64,000 nucleotides of DNA from Seminavis robusta (taxonomy: Eukaryota > Bacillariophyta > Bacillariophyceae > Naviculales > Naviculaceae). The translations under genes were made by a program, and so were the position numbers. This document shows, in pieces, positions 43,501 to 55,755 of this stretch (its first letter is position 1; every line of letters begins with the position of its first letter). The stretch lies in contig CAICTM010000373.1 in the NCBI GenBank assembly GCA_903772945.1, forward strand, positions 1 to 64,000. Reading direction: 5' to 3'. The notes below the pieces were generated by a model. That model did not search any database and had not been told where the DNA came from. It was given only the letters and a program-made list of their open reading frames with translations.

Positions 43501-46500
43501 CAACATTCAGTGACCAATTGGAGTCACGAGTGAGAGGAAGATTGATGCACACTGCAGGAAGGGAACAAAGACAGCAATAAGTTCTGTGGAATTTCAATAT
43601 TTTGTGATGCCGATCAGCAGCCAATCTTTGGCCCATCACAAGTTACATTGAATACTTCTGATTCTATCATGTCCAAGGAAGCATACAAACGATGGTGTCT
43701 CGAACAGGTGGGTTGTGGTTTCATCATATTACACTGACAATGGCATACTACAAAAGCCAAGCATATATCCAACATCTTAGGACCACCATAATCAATCAAA
43801 CATGCTGCAACGGTGCAAATGCAGAATGGGGTTCTGGAGGACGGGCCGGAGTAGAATTGTATTACCAAGCTAGAACGATGACCAGCTCGCACTATCCTAG
43901 GCCGGACAGTCTGATGTGACTCCCGATTTTGGCCTTTGGCAGTCCGCTCATGCAGCACACCTTTACAACCACACTTCGAAATTCAGCTACTGGCATTCTC
44001 CCATTGAGAGTATTTTCCAGAACTTTCAGTGATGGTCAACGTCATCAGAAATGCACCATCCTGTTGGGATGCCCTGCCTATGTTTTTGGAACCTCGGCTT
44101 ACCTAGTGAGGGAGGAAAGATTCCAAAATGGGCAGCCCAGTAGGAGAGGCACAATTATGTTGGCACCTCACCTGTCCAATTCAGAAAATGTTGGGGTTGA
44201 ACCGCAACCATCTACAACGGATACCTTTCCCCCAGTACCATCTTGTCTATGATGATTGGTTTGAAACAGTTTACTCTTCGGAAGACAACCACCTCCAGAA
44301 TGTGACCAACATGTTCATTTTCCAACGCTTCGAATCCCTCTTTGATGAGGACACTCTCACCTCCCTTAGACAGACGAGTGGCTTACTCCAGGAGGAAAAG
44401 CCATCAACCAAGCACTCGACTACATATTCAGAAGCTTCGACGAGGGAGAAAGTTATGGTAGGATGACAAGAGCAAAGACAAAAAGTGATGATCTCATTTT
44501 CAACTCCGTCTCCACCACAGCATACAGGTTACACAGGGAGATTCCAGCATCGCTACCTTGTTCAGACCAGCAAAATGCCTTCGTACTTGGGCAAGGGAGC
44601 CTCCATCGTCAGCAGCTCCCGACCACAGATGTCCCATCGAGGCAATCCCATGTTGCTGCCCCACGTCGGAATCCACAAAGTAGGACAGCTCACAACAAGA
44701 AGCCTGAATACTCTGAACATGGACCCAAAACTGAAGACTTATGCACGCCCTTCATCCCTGCTCTATTGTGCTTTAGCTATGCCTTTTGAATCACTCCAAT
44801 TTCAGGGCACATGCTCAACTCCCAGGTAACTGGATATCCCCGACAACACTCAGGAATCGTTCCATTCTGGCATTCTTCAAAGCCCTACTGGCTCTCCAAG
44901 CCAAAACTTCAGAGACCTGATCTCCATCTCTGAAGGAATCTCTGTATGGGACCACATGCAGATACACTTTCTGGCAGCAATGGACAAAGAAATTGCAGCC
45001 TTAAGGCAAAGGGATTGGCACATCGTACAACGTCTTCGTATGCCCACACCTCAGGTCAGTTCCGAACATGGTAATACGATCAAGAGGTTACCAGATGGCC
45101 AATTGAACAGTTCAAATATAGATGGTGCTGCAGAGGTGACTTCAGTCCTATGAAGGCCGCGAATTATCTCCACTTGTGGTTTGGCCCACTGTAGGTCCGG
45201 TCTTCTTCTTGCAGATGCGCATGGATGGGAATCGGACAAGTTGATTTTACTCTTGCTTTCTGTCAGAGTCCTCAGCCTGCCGACCAGCCATGTGTACAAG
45301 GAATTGCCTCAGTATATGGACCCAAAGATTATGAAGGGAAGGACTGTGTTTTGAAATTACAAGTCCATCTTTGGCAGTACCGATTCACCCAAATTAATCA
45401 ATGAGCATCTATGTCGTGGGATGATGCAACTTGGTTTCAGAAACCTCGAGCAGAACCATGTTTATTTATTGATAGGAGCATCAAACTCATGGTATTAAAT
45501 TATTGTGATGACCAAATCTGGCTTAGCCCGGACAATGATTTGATTGAGTCCTATGTTGGACCAGCTCCAAAAGCTTGGATATGATCTCCCATGGAAGACA
45601 AGGAGACATCTTTGATTCCTTTGTATTAATTTTGAAAGACAGGGGACAATGTGGAATTGGACTCAAAAGGGGCTCATCAACAAGGTTATTGAATAATGGA
45701 TGTCTAAGCCAGCTAAGACTTTCTTGACTGCCCACCGATCCGTCGTCTGACTGACAATACTGTGGTGCCCCATTTGAAGAAGAGTGGAGCTATCCAGCTG
45801 TGTGGAGTTGTGGATGCTGCTTTACTTTGCATCCAACACTCGCCCAGACATCACCTGTAGTGAACATCAGGTAGCACGATTCAGCTACAACCCCAGGCAT
45901 TCCCATCTAGCCATAAGCATCAAACGAATCAACCGGTACTTGATTGGCAAAAGTGTACAAAGGCATTTTTTCTTAGCCCTAAAGCTTGATCAAGGATTTG
46001 ATTGTTGGGTGGATGCTACTTCGGGGTTGTATGGATATGAGGATGATCAGGATCCGGTATCCGTCAATTCTCGCACTGGTTTTGGTTTTGACTTTGTTTG
46101 GGTGCCTATCATTTGGTCCAGCAACGCAGACTGACTTCTTTGAGCTCAACTGCTGCTGAGTATGTTGCCTTCAGCATTCAATGAGGGAGCTGCTTCTATG
46201 CGAGCCCTGCTCAAGAAAATTGGTAACAAACTGAACATGCCCGTAATTACTGAAGTCTCGTGCGCTCTACAGTGTTCGAAGACAACCAAGGTTGCCTGTC
46301 TCTTGTGAATGTTTCCAAAATGTCTGCCGCAACAAGTATTTGGCATTAAAGTACCACTTTTTAGGTCAAATATCGGGGAGTCAAAGGGCATCGTGCTCCA
46401 AGTACATTCCGACTCTGGAACAGCGGGCCGACATTTTCACTAAGTGGTCTTCCGGCTCCACAGTTTTGCTGTCATTCGAAGCTTCTCATGGGATGGTAAT

Positions 46501-46571
46501 TTACCTCAGCACTTTGCTGGGGACTCTCTCCTATCGTTTCTTGCGACAGCTTCATTTCAGCTGTAAGGGAG

Positions 46572-46723
46572 TGCGACGGGATACAGCTTACAATTCAGCT
46601 TTACAGCTTTACTATTTGCAGGCTTATTCTAGAAAATAATCAATAACTGCTCACTTATTTAGAAATACAAACTTTACATCTCTTAGATCCTTAGACTAGT
46701 CAATGCACAATGGTATTGTTGCA
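46572..46723 (+). repeat. Right LTR of the copia-type element
   Basis: 152 bp, preceded by the purine tract AAGGGAG. One base (C/T, four bases from the end) separates it from the left LTR. The sequence to its right matches the proteasome 3'-flank repeat at 28141-28355. Confidence 0.93.
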
Positions 46724-47843
46724 AGCAGAATGGTTGTAAGGAATGTCTTCACCAAAGCACAAATCAGGCCCAGACCGCCCACAGGGGTGATTATAAGCAA
46801 CGGGTGAGGGCTGATTCTAGATTTGTTGTCTGGTCTCCCAAAGCTCTTCACTTGTGAGAATAGAAGATGGCTTCCTACCGTATGCGACATGGACGCCTCA
46901 TTTTTGGCAACGATCAGACGGCCCAACAAGTCTACGTACTGGTACCAGGAAGAGCACCAAAATCCTCACAGAGGACGATTCGATTCTTTACCGAACTACA
47001 ACTCCGGCTCAAATAGCCCGCTGGCTCCAGACGCTGCCGTGCGGGTAGTTTAGCCAGGGGTTGGTTTGAGGACCTGGTAGTTGTTGGCACTAGCTAGCTA
47101 GTAGATTGTTAAGATCAAATAGATAATCTGAACGATTGAATGGAATTTCTGAATGATGGTGTTGATTTTTGAGTCATTCGGCTCAACAAAATTAATCATA
47201 GCACAAGAGCATGGAATTGTGGGGGGGGAGTGTTGGACGAACCCACTCCACGCCCAACACCCGTGCAGTACTGCAAAAGAAGTTGTTCCAAACAAGTAAC
47301 TGCCAATATCGCATTCCTTGAATGCTGGATCTCTGAAGCTTTTAATTCGTACGGTGTGGTGCGCAGGTACAAAAATCGTCAACGAAAATTCTCTGCAAAA
47401 TACTAAAAGACTGTCCACTGATAATTCAGAGGGAATACTAATACAACACTAAAAGTGTTCGGGGGAAGTGTTCAGGAGAAGTGTTCGGGAGCTGTGTTTG
47501 AGAGAAGTGAAACCAAATTTGCAGAGGAATGCGATTCTCAGCTTGCCTTTGTTAATTGGCAGCTTCTAGCAAGTTGTTTGCTCTTCTGGTTCCCCTAGAT
47601 GTAGCGTTGCTAGTTGTTATTCTGCATGCCGGAGATTGGCATGCTTTGATTGCTTGGGACTGACTCTCTGAAGTGTCCTGGGTACGCCTTCGAAGTGGAA
47701 GCATCATGCTGGTTTCAAGGGATGCAAGCCATGCAACGAATTATCATAGCTCCCACAAAACTCGCGTCCTCCATCTGTGTTATTACACAAAAGCTGACTG
47801 ACTGACTTCCTTTCTTCCAACACTGCTTTTCCTCTTTTTATGT
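46724..47843. other. Right flank of the LTR element and intergenic DNA
   Basis: 46724-46924 is the displaced proteasome 3'-flank sequence (see 28050-28450). At 47455-47510 there is a short tandem series of AGTGTTCGGG-like units. No gene was recognised. Confidence 0.55.
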
Positions 47844-48089
47844 CTATTTCTCTTTGTTCGCAGCATTCGCACTCTTGTTGGTTCTTCGTCGTTTGGGTGC
47901 CGGTGGCTCCAATAGCGCCGGAGAACACCCGCAGTTGAGCGCCATTCGTGCCAGAATTTCATTTTGCGCCTTTAGATCCAACTCTTCTTGTTCCAATCTG
48001 GTGAGCAGCTTCATCATAGCCTCGCATTCTCGTTGCAGCCGAACAACCGTGGGCTCTTCGCCGTCGTCGTCGTCTTGATGATGCTCCAT
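47844..48089 (-). CDS. Small acidic/coiled-coil protein with nuclear-signal-like tail (putative)
   Basis: An 81-residue frame: an acidic start (HHQDDDDGEE), a helical heptad segment at about 15-50 (RLQRECEAMMKLLTRLEQEELDLKAQNEIL) with Leu spacing of a short coiled coil, and a basic PKRRR tail. It resembles the dimerisation part of a bZIP-like protein but has no basic DNA-binding region. It is head to head with the sorting nexin, about 400 bases apart. Composition is gene-like, but no family is recognised and a chance ORF is possible. Confidence 0.5.
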   Translation of the reverse strand: MEHHQDDDDGEEPTVVRLQRECEAMMKLLTRLEQEELDLKAQNEILARMALNCGCSPALLEPPAPKRRRTNKSANAANKEK

Positions 48090-48496
48090 GGTGGTTGTTG
48101 TTGTTGTTGTTGGAATTGTGGGCAGCGTTTTTTGTATTAAAGGCGCACACTGGATCCATTTACTTCGGTAGGGCTAAGGTGAATGGACCGTTGAGTCAAC
48201 GAAAGACGATTGATTGGATGATGCCACCAAAGCCGCGAAGCAGTCGAAGAATTGGCGACAAGAAAGACAAGACCTTGGAGTCTTTGCGATGGTGTTGACT
48301 CTTTGGGGTTAGTTGTCAGCAATATCACGACCACCACCACCAAAAGAGCAAGCGAAACCGTTGTGTGTGTGAAGGAATTCAACTCAATTCATCCTTGCTG
48401 TAGCTAGCTAGCAAGTAGCTGGCGTAACCAAAACAGGCGGGGTCAGGGACTTGCGAAAGAAAGAAAGACTTGATTGAATCAGTCAGTCAGGACAAA

Positions 48497-51400
48497 ATGA
48501 CGGAAACCGCCAAGAATCCAAGGTCCGATAGTGCTTCAGAGGATGATCAAAAGGAAGACAAGACGGCGTTACAGACCGCCACAAGCTTGTACCATGACTA
48601 CTGTACCAAGGCAACGCTCGACAAGATCAAAATCCCGTCGGCCGTGGCGATGGTGGCCATTGTCGTGACGGGCCAGACGCGACTGTTTGTGATGCATTTT
48701 TTGTATCCCATTTACTGGTTGATTCTGCGTGTCATTGCCATGGCGTTGGGTGTCGCATTGGGATTGGGATTTGCGACGCATGTCTACGATCAATTGGATG
48801 CCTTGCAACGGCACACGTCCAAAAATGGTGATCGCGACGGTGACAGCCCCAGTAGTGTATCTCGCAAACAAGAAACCAAAGCCTTGCTCATGGAACATTT
48901 GCGAGGGAGTAGTACGACGGGGTTTTCGTCTGGCCGGCAGTTTACCAAACAAGGACCTTCCGCTCCTAGCAGCAATAAGGCATTGGATCACGTCATGTTT
49001 GACAATGGCTATGCCGCTCTCATGGCCAGTGCCGGATATGACATTGATCCAGAATACAAACGAGGAAGAGTCGTCAGCAAATTAAAGGCGCCACAATATC
49101 CGTTTACGGATGTCCCGCTCGACAGACAATACGCCATGCAAGTCTTTTCCGAAGAATGGCCCACACTGCCGGCACCCATTGTCAAGGAAATTAGTCGATT
49201 CATGGAATTCCTCATGAGAGATTATGTCTCTACTTGGTATTCACTCATTGACGCGGGTGTTCCCTATCCGCAAGTCGTTCAGAATGAAAAAGACCGGCAA
49301 GAAGCAGAAGCACGAGGAGAAACATGGGAACCATCACCACCACTGCAAAACACGCCAACACCACATTTCTTTGCCAAATGGATGATCTACAGTACGGCAT
49401 CCAATCGACCCTTGCCCGTCATGGAACACATTTATAGATCCGTCTCGATTTGCTTTGGAAATTTGGCACATCGAGTCGGAGATGTCAATGTCTTTCGACT
49501 GGTACTACTCAAATGGGTCAAGGTCATTGCACATACATTCAAAGTGTATCGACAATTGCGCAAAACGTTAGTGGATAAGAAACGACAAGAAGAGAATGGA
49601 GGCAACAACAATAAAAGTCTCGTCGACGATGTCCGGGGCAGTGTGGGACGAGCCGTCCGACGAACCGTCAAGGTGGTCAAGAGTACGACCACGGCGGCTT
49701 CTTCTTCCATGTTGTTTGACTCGGACGATACTACCATGATGGACACTGCGAGCAGTAATGGTGCAGCATCAGAAGACTTTGACAACAACAATGACGAGTC
49801 GTTTTCGGAACAACCGTCCGAGTATCAACCCGTCAGTGAAATGGCCATTACACGAGAATTCCTATTTACGGGAAAACTACATCCCGCCGTTACCTTTGGA
49901 TTGGAAATTCCGTCCCTCTTGTTTTCCGATCCCAAAGGACAAGATTGTGGAACTGGTGTTGGTGACAATGACAATAATAGTGGTGAAGACAACAACAATA
50001 CTACTGAAAACAACAACAACAACAACAGAAAGGACGAAGACCAAGTGTTGGAAGAACGATTGTTTTCAACCGACATTTTGAACGAGTGCGAATTGGATTA
50101 CAATCGGGTCATTGCTTCGAGAATTGTCAAGTTTTTGATTCCGAGACAAGACTATGGATCACCCATTGTCGCATCCCTGCTCACGGAAATCTTGGGTGGC
50201 GCCGTCCTGGCTCCCACCATGTCTTGCTTTTCACCCGACTATCTCAACTATTGGGTGCAATTGCTCATTACCATGGAGAGCAGCAGCAGCGACACTGCGG
50301 CAGAAGAAGAAGAATCAGCAGCGGCTCTCAACCGAGCATCCGCCGCTTCCAATGCATCGACACCAGTCAACGCAGCCGGTCAACCAATCCTGCGAACATG
50401 GGGAGATGAAGATGACGACGAGGAACGACCCAATCGCGGTCCCAATAATTTGACGCGAGGGGTGAGTGAAATGGTATTAGACGACATTTGTTATGACAAT
50501 ACAGAAGGCGAGGAGATGGGAGATTTGATGGATTTGAGCGCCAAAAATGCCGTGGATTACTCGGAATTGAACAAGGAGGCTGCCGAGGATTTATTGGGGA
50601 CAGGCAGCGATCTGCAACAAGAGGAGGAGAGTGGTGCTGGTGGAGAAAATGAACAAGCCCCGGATTCGGCGGGTGACGACGATGATGATGAAATGGAAGA
50701 CGATGACGAAGATATCATCATGGAAGAAACTAGCAACATGGCAGGAGTCTATTCGATGATTGCATTGCTTGCCGAGGCTCTGATGAACTTGCAGCGGCAG
50801 GTTGATTTTGACGAATGCCGTCGTAATAGCAAGGGTGGCAGTGGCGTGGAAGTGGACTGGGACAATCCAAGCTGCAAAAAGAGTGTCTTGCGTCTGGTGC
50901 TCGTCGTCGAAGCGCTTGTCCTCCACGGACGCCGCAAAACGACTCTTTCAGTAGTGCCCCCGGGCGGCAAACCAGAAGATGCCACAGTGCCCAATTTTAC
51001 ACAGGTGATGATGGATCTCACCAGTGATATTGAGGGATTTGAAAAGTCACATGTGTTGGCGGAAGAGAACCTGGACGCGCCCTACGATGAAGATGTCTCG
51101 GAAGGCGACGATGGAAGCGATGTGGACACAAACGAAGATTACGAGCCAACAACCAGCGATTTGTCCACGTTGAGAACTCTCATTGCTGCTTGGTTGCACA
51201 CTGGCCAGATACATCAAACTGTGTCCATATTTGTAAAGGCCAAAACAACGGTATTGCGACCATTCTATCATAGCCGCGCCTTTCTGAGGAATCCTCAAAC
51301 ATCATCTGCCTTTACACGACAACTCAGAGCTTTGGATGGAGTAGATGTGATGGTCGACACGGTTGCGATTCTGAACAGCCCGAGAATCGATCCCACCGAA

Positions 51401-54400
51401 GAGGCGCAGCTGTCTCAAGAGAAGGAAGAACAAGAAGAACAAACCGAACCCCCCAACGTGATCGCGGAGAGAACTAGCAAATCAGTGGAAAACGGTGGTG
51501 GAGCGGGTGGAACGCCAAGAAAGAAGATGGGATTTAAAAAGCTACTGGACAAGGGGATGCAAAATCTGAATGATAAGAAGAAAGCCATCGAAGAAAAAGT
51601 GGTCAGCCGCAAAGCGAGCATTACGGGAAGTAAGAAGCTGCAGAGACCTCTGAGCTCCGAAAATCTAATGGCGAATTCCGGAACAGCACCCGAGGGGTCA
51701 GGTGCTCAGGGAACGGTTGCTCGGCATCCTCAAAGCAATCGTGAGCTCTCGTCATCGGTCACATCTGCCATGACAACCACAACAGCCGCTTCAGATTATT
51801 CTCAAATTCAGCAGTCGCTGCCGACGGGAGGAACGCCACGCTATCTTGATCATCATCGCAATGAAGCATTCGCATCCAGCTTGCGCTCAGAACGAGACAG
51901 GAGAATGCAATCGTGGATAACATCAATTCAGAACGATACTGAAATGATTCAAGTTGTTTGTCGCCAGAAGGAGCAAGGAGCAACGCCAGAAGACATTGCA
52001 TTTCACCGTGAACTGCACCACGTCGCTCGCATCTTCTATGCTGGTACCAACTTGATTGGGATCCGAGATGCGGCTAGAAGTGGTGCTGCCAAGCGAAATC
52101 GGCTCAACACGGCCGATTCGTCGCTATCTGCTAGCAGCGACACACAGTCTCCAGAGGTTTCCCTTCTCACGGTAGAAATGGCTTGCGCACGCCGACGAAT
52201 TGAGGTGCCTGACGACGACTCTTCGTTCCTTTTGCGTGCTCAGGTAAGCGAATGCGTGACACCTTGCCATTCAGCGACGACGTTGCAAACTTTCTTCTTG
52301 TGCTGACCGTTGGCGTTGTCTTTTGTTGTTGCAACGTTAGCCTCGGCAATTGACATCCATGGGTGTTCACCGTGACACTCGTAACGCGGATCAAAGCTAT
52401 CGTGGTTTCTCGGCTTCTTTTGAAGAACCAGCTGTCGTGCCAGGTACAAACCGGTACTCAGGAGGGCGCTACGTGCGACGATGTCAGCTTCGATATTACC
52501 CGAGCAATCGAATGGCGTCAGTGGCCTTTCTGAACGACACTAGAAAGTTGGACCAGAGGAAGGGAAAGTCGCTTCTGCCTGAGAACCCTCGTGGGGGAAG
52601 ACAGGGCGGCTCGGTCCCCTTCTTGTCTCCAGAATTTTTGAGAGAAAGACATCTTTGCCAGAAATGGGTGCCAAGGGGATCGACGTCAAGATCACAGCCG
52701 GGCATCATGTCCAGCAACGTCATGGAGCAGGCTGACTTTACCGCAGCTCCTCGGACTGGGAGAGCGCTTGATTTTGTGTACAGAATGTCACTCTTTGAGA
52801 GTCCAATGATAGATCTTGGCGGCAAACGGTTCACGGCCCATGATGCTTCATCCCAAGGGGCGCACCGAGCCGATGCAAGCGCGCTTGAAATGAGCGACGC
52901 TGCTTTGAGTGCGGCACTTCTCGTAATCGGCCGTGACTACTCCAATCAGCGAACAGACGAAGATAGCACAGCTGGCGAGCGAAACAAAGTAGAACTTGGT
53001 CCAGATGGCTATCCTATCATTTGGATGAAGTACTCGAGGAAACTGCAAGATGGTACGACGAGCACAGAGATTAAACCCTACCGCGTTTCATTCATTCGGG
53101 CGGCACTGTTGATTACATCGACACGACAAGAGGCACAACTACAGGTAGGGGTATTTCGCATTGAGACTTTTGCTTTGGCTGGCCGAGTTAGTTGATGTTG
53201 GCCCGTTTTGACTAACCAATTTATCTTCGTCGTTACGTGCAGTGTCTCATCAAGTGCGTCAAGGCGGGGTCAGCCAAGAGTGCAACCAAAGCCCGTACTG
53301 ACGCTCAACTGAGACCAACGTTACGGTTGTTGGACTTTGCCCGGGATCGAAGTCGAGAGAAACAGGAGAAGCTTCTACGAGACTTGAAGCTTGGGATGAA
53401 CCACATTGATAGAGAGCAGCTGAGACGGAATGCACTCCTCAGTCCTCGATTTCCCACTGTTATCCGTAGCATCCAAGTGTCCATTGAGAAGGCCCTGCCT
53501 GCGAAGGACGCCAACATCAGAATACCCGGGAACCCCCAGAGCACGGTGTTCAAAATCAGATGCGTTGCCATTGTTGATCTTGTTACTGAAGACATCCCCG
53601 CTGAGATTTTGCAGCCTTATTTGACGCAGGGAGGCAAGCCAGCTGTTACTTACAAGGAGACCTGGGTCGTGTACCGGCCTTTTCGGGACTTTCAAACCCT
53701 GCACAAGCACCTGAAGACTCAAGTGGCAGCATCTGAATCCTCGGGTACAGCTGGTTCGAGGTTGGTAGGTGCTGCCGCTGCAGCTTTTACCGCCGGAGCC
53801 GCCCCGCAAGGGAACCGCACTCGATCGAGAAATGCACTTATCCCGTCGTTAGGACAAGCGAATAAGGCCGGAGCTTTGGGAGTGACGCAACGATCCATCA
53901 CGAAACGAATGGAGATCTTGGATGGCTACTTGCACTATCTTCTGTCGAGTGGCCACCACTTAAGCAGATCGCCGGAATTGCTGATGTTCATTGGGGCCTT
54001 CTATCCATTATCACGTGATGTTCTGGTTGGCAAGCTTCCAATTTCGCCCTTGAATGATCCACTAGGTCGGGCGGAAATGGCTCGTGAGGCGTTGAAGTTT
54101 GCAGCACCGTCTCCTCTCGCTTCGACTCCTAGCCGCACTGACAGTGGTCGAGACGAGTCGGGGGAAGATGACGGTGAAGTAGAAACAAGCGCAAGTGGCG
54201 GCAACGACTCTCTGTTTGATATCAATGAAGATGCCAGCAGGGATGCTATGAAATCGGAGAAGCTGGTCATGACAGACCAAACCATTGTCAACAAGATTGA
54301 CAAGGTTCCGCTGGGTCAGGTTCGAAGCAGAATCTTTGAGCTTTTGAGCTACCAGTTCGGCTTCGAAAATGCATCTTTCTTCAGGAGTCAGATGCTTTCA

Positions 54401-54932
54401 GCATTGAAAACCATGTCCTTCGCAGGTAAGTCAGGGTTTTGTGCGTTCCAATCCTTGCGCGTCATGTCGCTTAAAGCTTACGTCCGTTGCTTGTCCACTT
54501 CCTTGTCAATGCAACATTATAGTCACAACTCCAGGTGAATTCCGGAAGACTCTCTACAAGGCTCACACATCATATGTTAGCGCCAATGCATTGGCCTATT
54601 GGCTCAACTATGGCACGGAGATGCTGTGGCCAGATGGAGTGTTTTATATCTCAGCTCCTGCACTGACGCCAGAACAACAAAAGAAAGGTGCTGAAGAATC
54701 GAGGGAACTGCTCCACAGCAGCTTTCCAGAGCAACTGAGAACCGTGTTGGGGCAAGATTTGACGAGAGATGGGCTTGACATACTTCATGAAATGCTGCAG
54801 AATCGGCTAGTGATGAAAAGCATGTTCTACATGTTGTTTGATCTGGCTTGGGAAGAAATCTTTCCCGAAATGAAGGACATCTTGCCTTGCGGCAGGGCCC
54901 TAGACATTGACTTCGACAAGGAAGAAGAATAG
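48497..54932 (+). CDS. Large sorting nexin: membrane hairpin, PXA, PX and nexin-C domains
   Basis: Four exons: 48497-52243, 52341-53144, 53243-54425 and 54523-54932. All three introns are GT-AG and about 97-98 bases long; the product is about 2,047 residues. Residues 47-95 form a hydrophobic hairpin likely anchoring it in the ER. A PXA domain covers about 190-620, split by Asn/Asp-rich inserts; SICFGNLAHRVGDVNVF and ILNECELDYNRVIASRIVKFLIPRQDYGSP are typical. An acidic region and helical segment follow. The PX domain (about 1590-1770, KETWVVYRPFRDFQTLHKHL) has a long Ala/Arg-rich insertion. The nexin-C domain covers about 1870-2030. The order fits SNX13/14/25 and yeast Mdm1, which tether ER to endosomes or vacuole and lipid droplets. 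I see no complete RGS domain. Confidence 0.88.
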
Positions 54933-55755
54933 GTAGAGCTTGTAACTCGAAGGAAGAGACTGACGGAATCAACAAAAGAGACGCAATCGTTCATTCTCCG
55001 TGTCGTAGACTTGAAGGCTGTCGTTTTGCATCCCGAAATGAATGGTGCCGGGAACTTTATAGAGTTCCACGGGGGGGGGGGATGGCGATGATGGCAAACA
55101 CTTTTTTAAATGTACGGTATTGCATAGTGCCCACTTTCTTGTATTGAGCAGACCAAATTTGTTGGTCTTGAGGAGCAAGCTGCAACCACCAATTAGTCAA
55201 TAACCCACTGAAGTCTGTTCCAACCGTCGATGATCTTGCAGACCACCTTCGAGTTCTAGTTAGAGATCCAGCAACATACTGGTACAAAACAGTACTGTAG
55301 GACTGAGAGCGCAGAGAGACACTTCTTACACATGTTTATTCTACTAGCTAGAGGGCTTTATCTATCAATTTTAGGAACGAGAAGAAACGCCTGAAAGGAG
55401 CCAACTTCGTTAACGTGAATCGAATCCTCTGACAAAAGGCAGCAAAGGAAGAAGTGGTGATAGAAGACATGTTCGTTTCTGGTTTCCTCAACCTCAGAGG
55501 TGTATGGTAGCTTCATCCAGGTCGGATGGGATGGGACAGTTGACAGTACCTGGATGCAAGAGCAAGAAAGCGGACTTGGAAAAGAAAATACTCGTGCAAA
55601 GGTCGAACGAACAACCACAGATTTGACGTGACGACGACAGTAACAACATCCAACATACATGGCGCCTGTGGCCTGTTGGAAAACGTCAAGTTTCACCACC
55701 AAACTCCCAGGATCACATCGGTTTCCTCTCCCATCGCTCGTGACACACAGCGTGA
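54933..55755. other. Intergenic region between convergent genes
   Basis: About 820 bases between two 3' ends. A run of ten G at about 55072-55081 is notable. No gene was recognised. Confidence 0.45.

Larger units (their letters stand above)
33230..46723 (+). mobile_element. Ty1/copia-type LTR retroelement, 13.5 kb, broken interior, near-identical LTRs
   Basis: The ends are 152-bp LTRs (33230-33381 and 46572-46723) starting TGCGAC and ending GTCGCA or GTTGCA, so the ends are inverted repeats. A TGG-type primer-binding site follows the left LTR and a purine tract (AAGGGAG) precedes the right one. Parts in copia order: gag-like with a zinc knuckle (about 40600-41480), pre-integrase/integrase remnants (about 43100-44300), reverse transcriptase (about 44940-45560, with a YCDD-type box) and RNase H (about 45780-46500). 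Domain order integrase before RT marks copia. Coding parts are broken in many places (well over ten). The 7 kb between left LTR and gag is extra and includes internal direct repeats and an intact ORF. Insertion looks recent from the LTRs. Confidence 0.88.

Noticed and set aside
55358-55702. 114-codon minus-strand frame between convergent genes
   Set aside because: No recognisable motif and it lies in likely 3' untranslated DNA.
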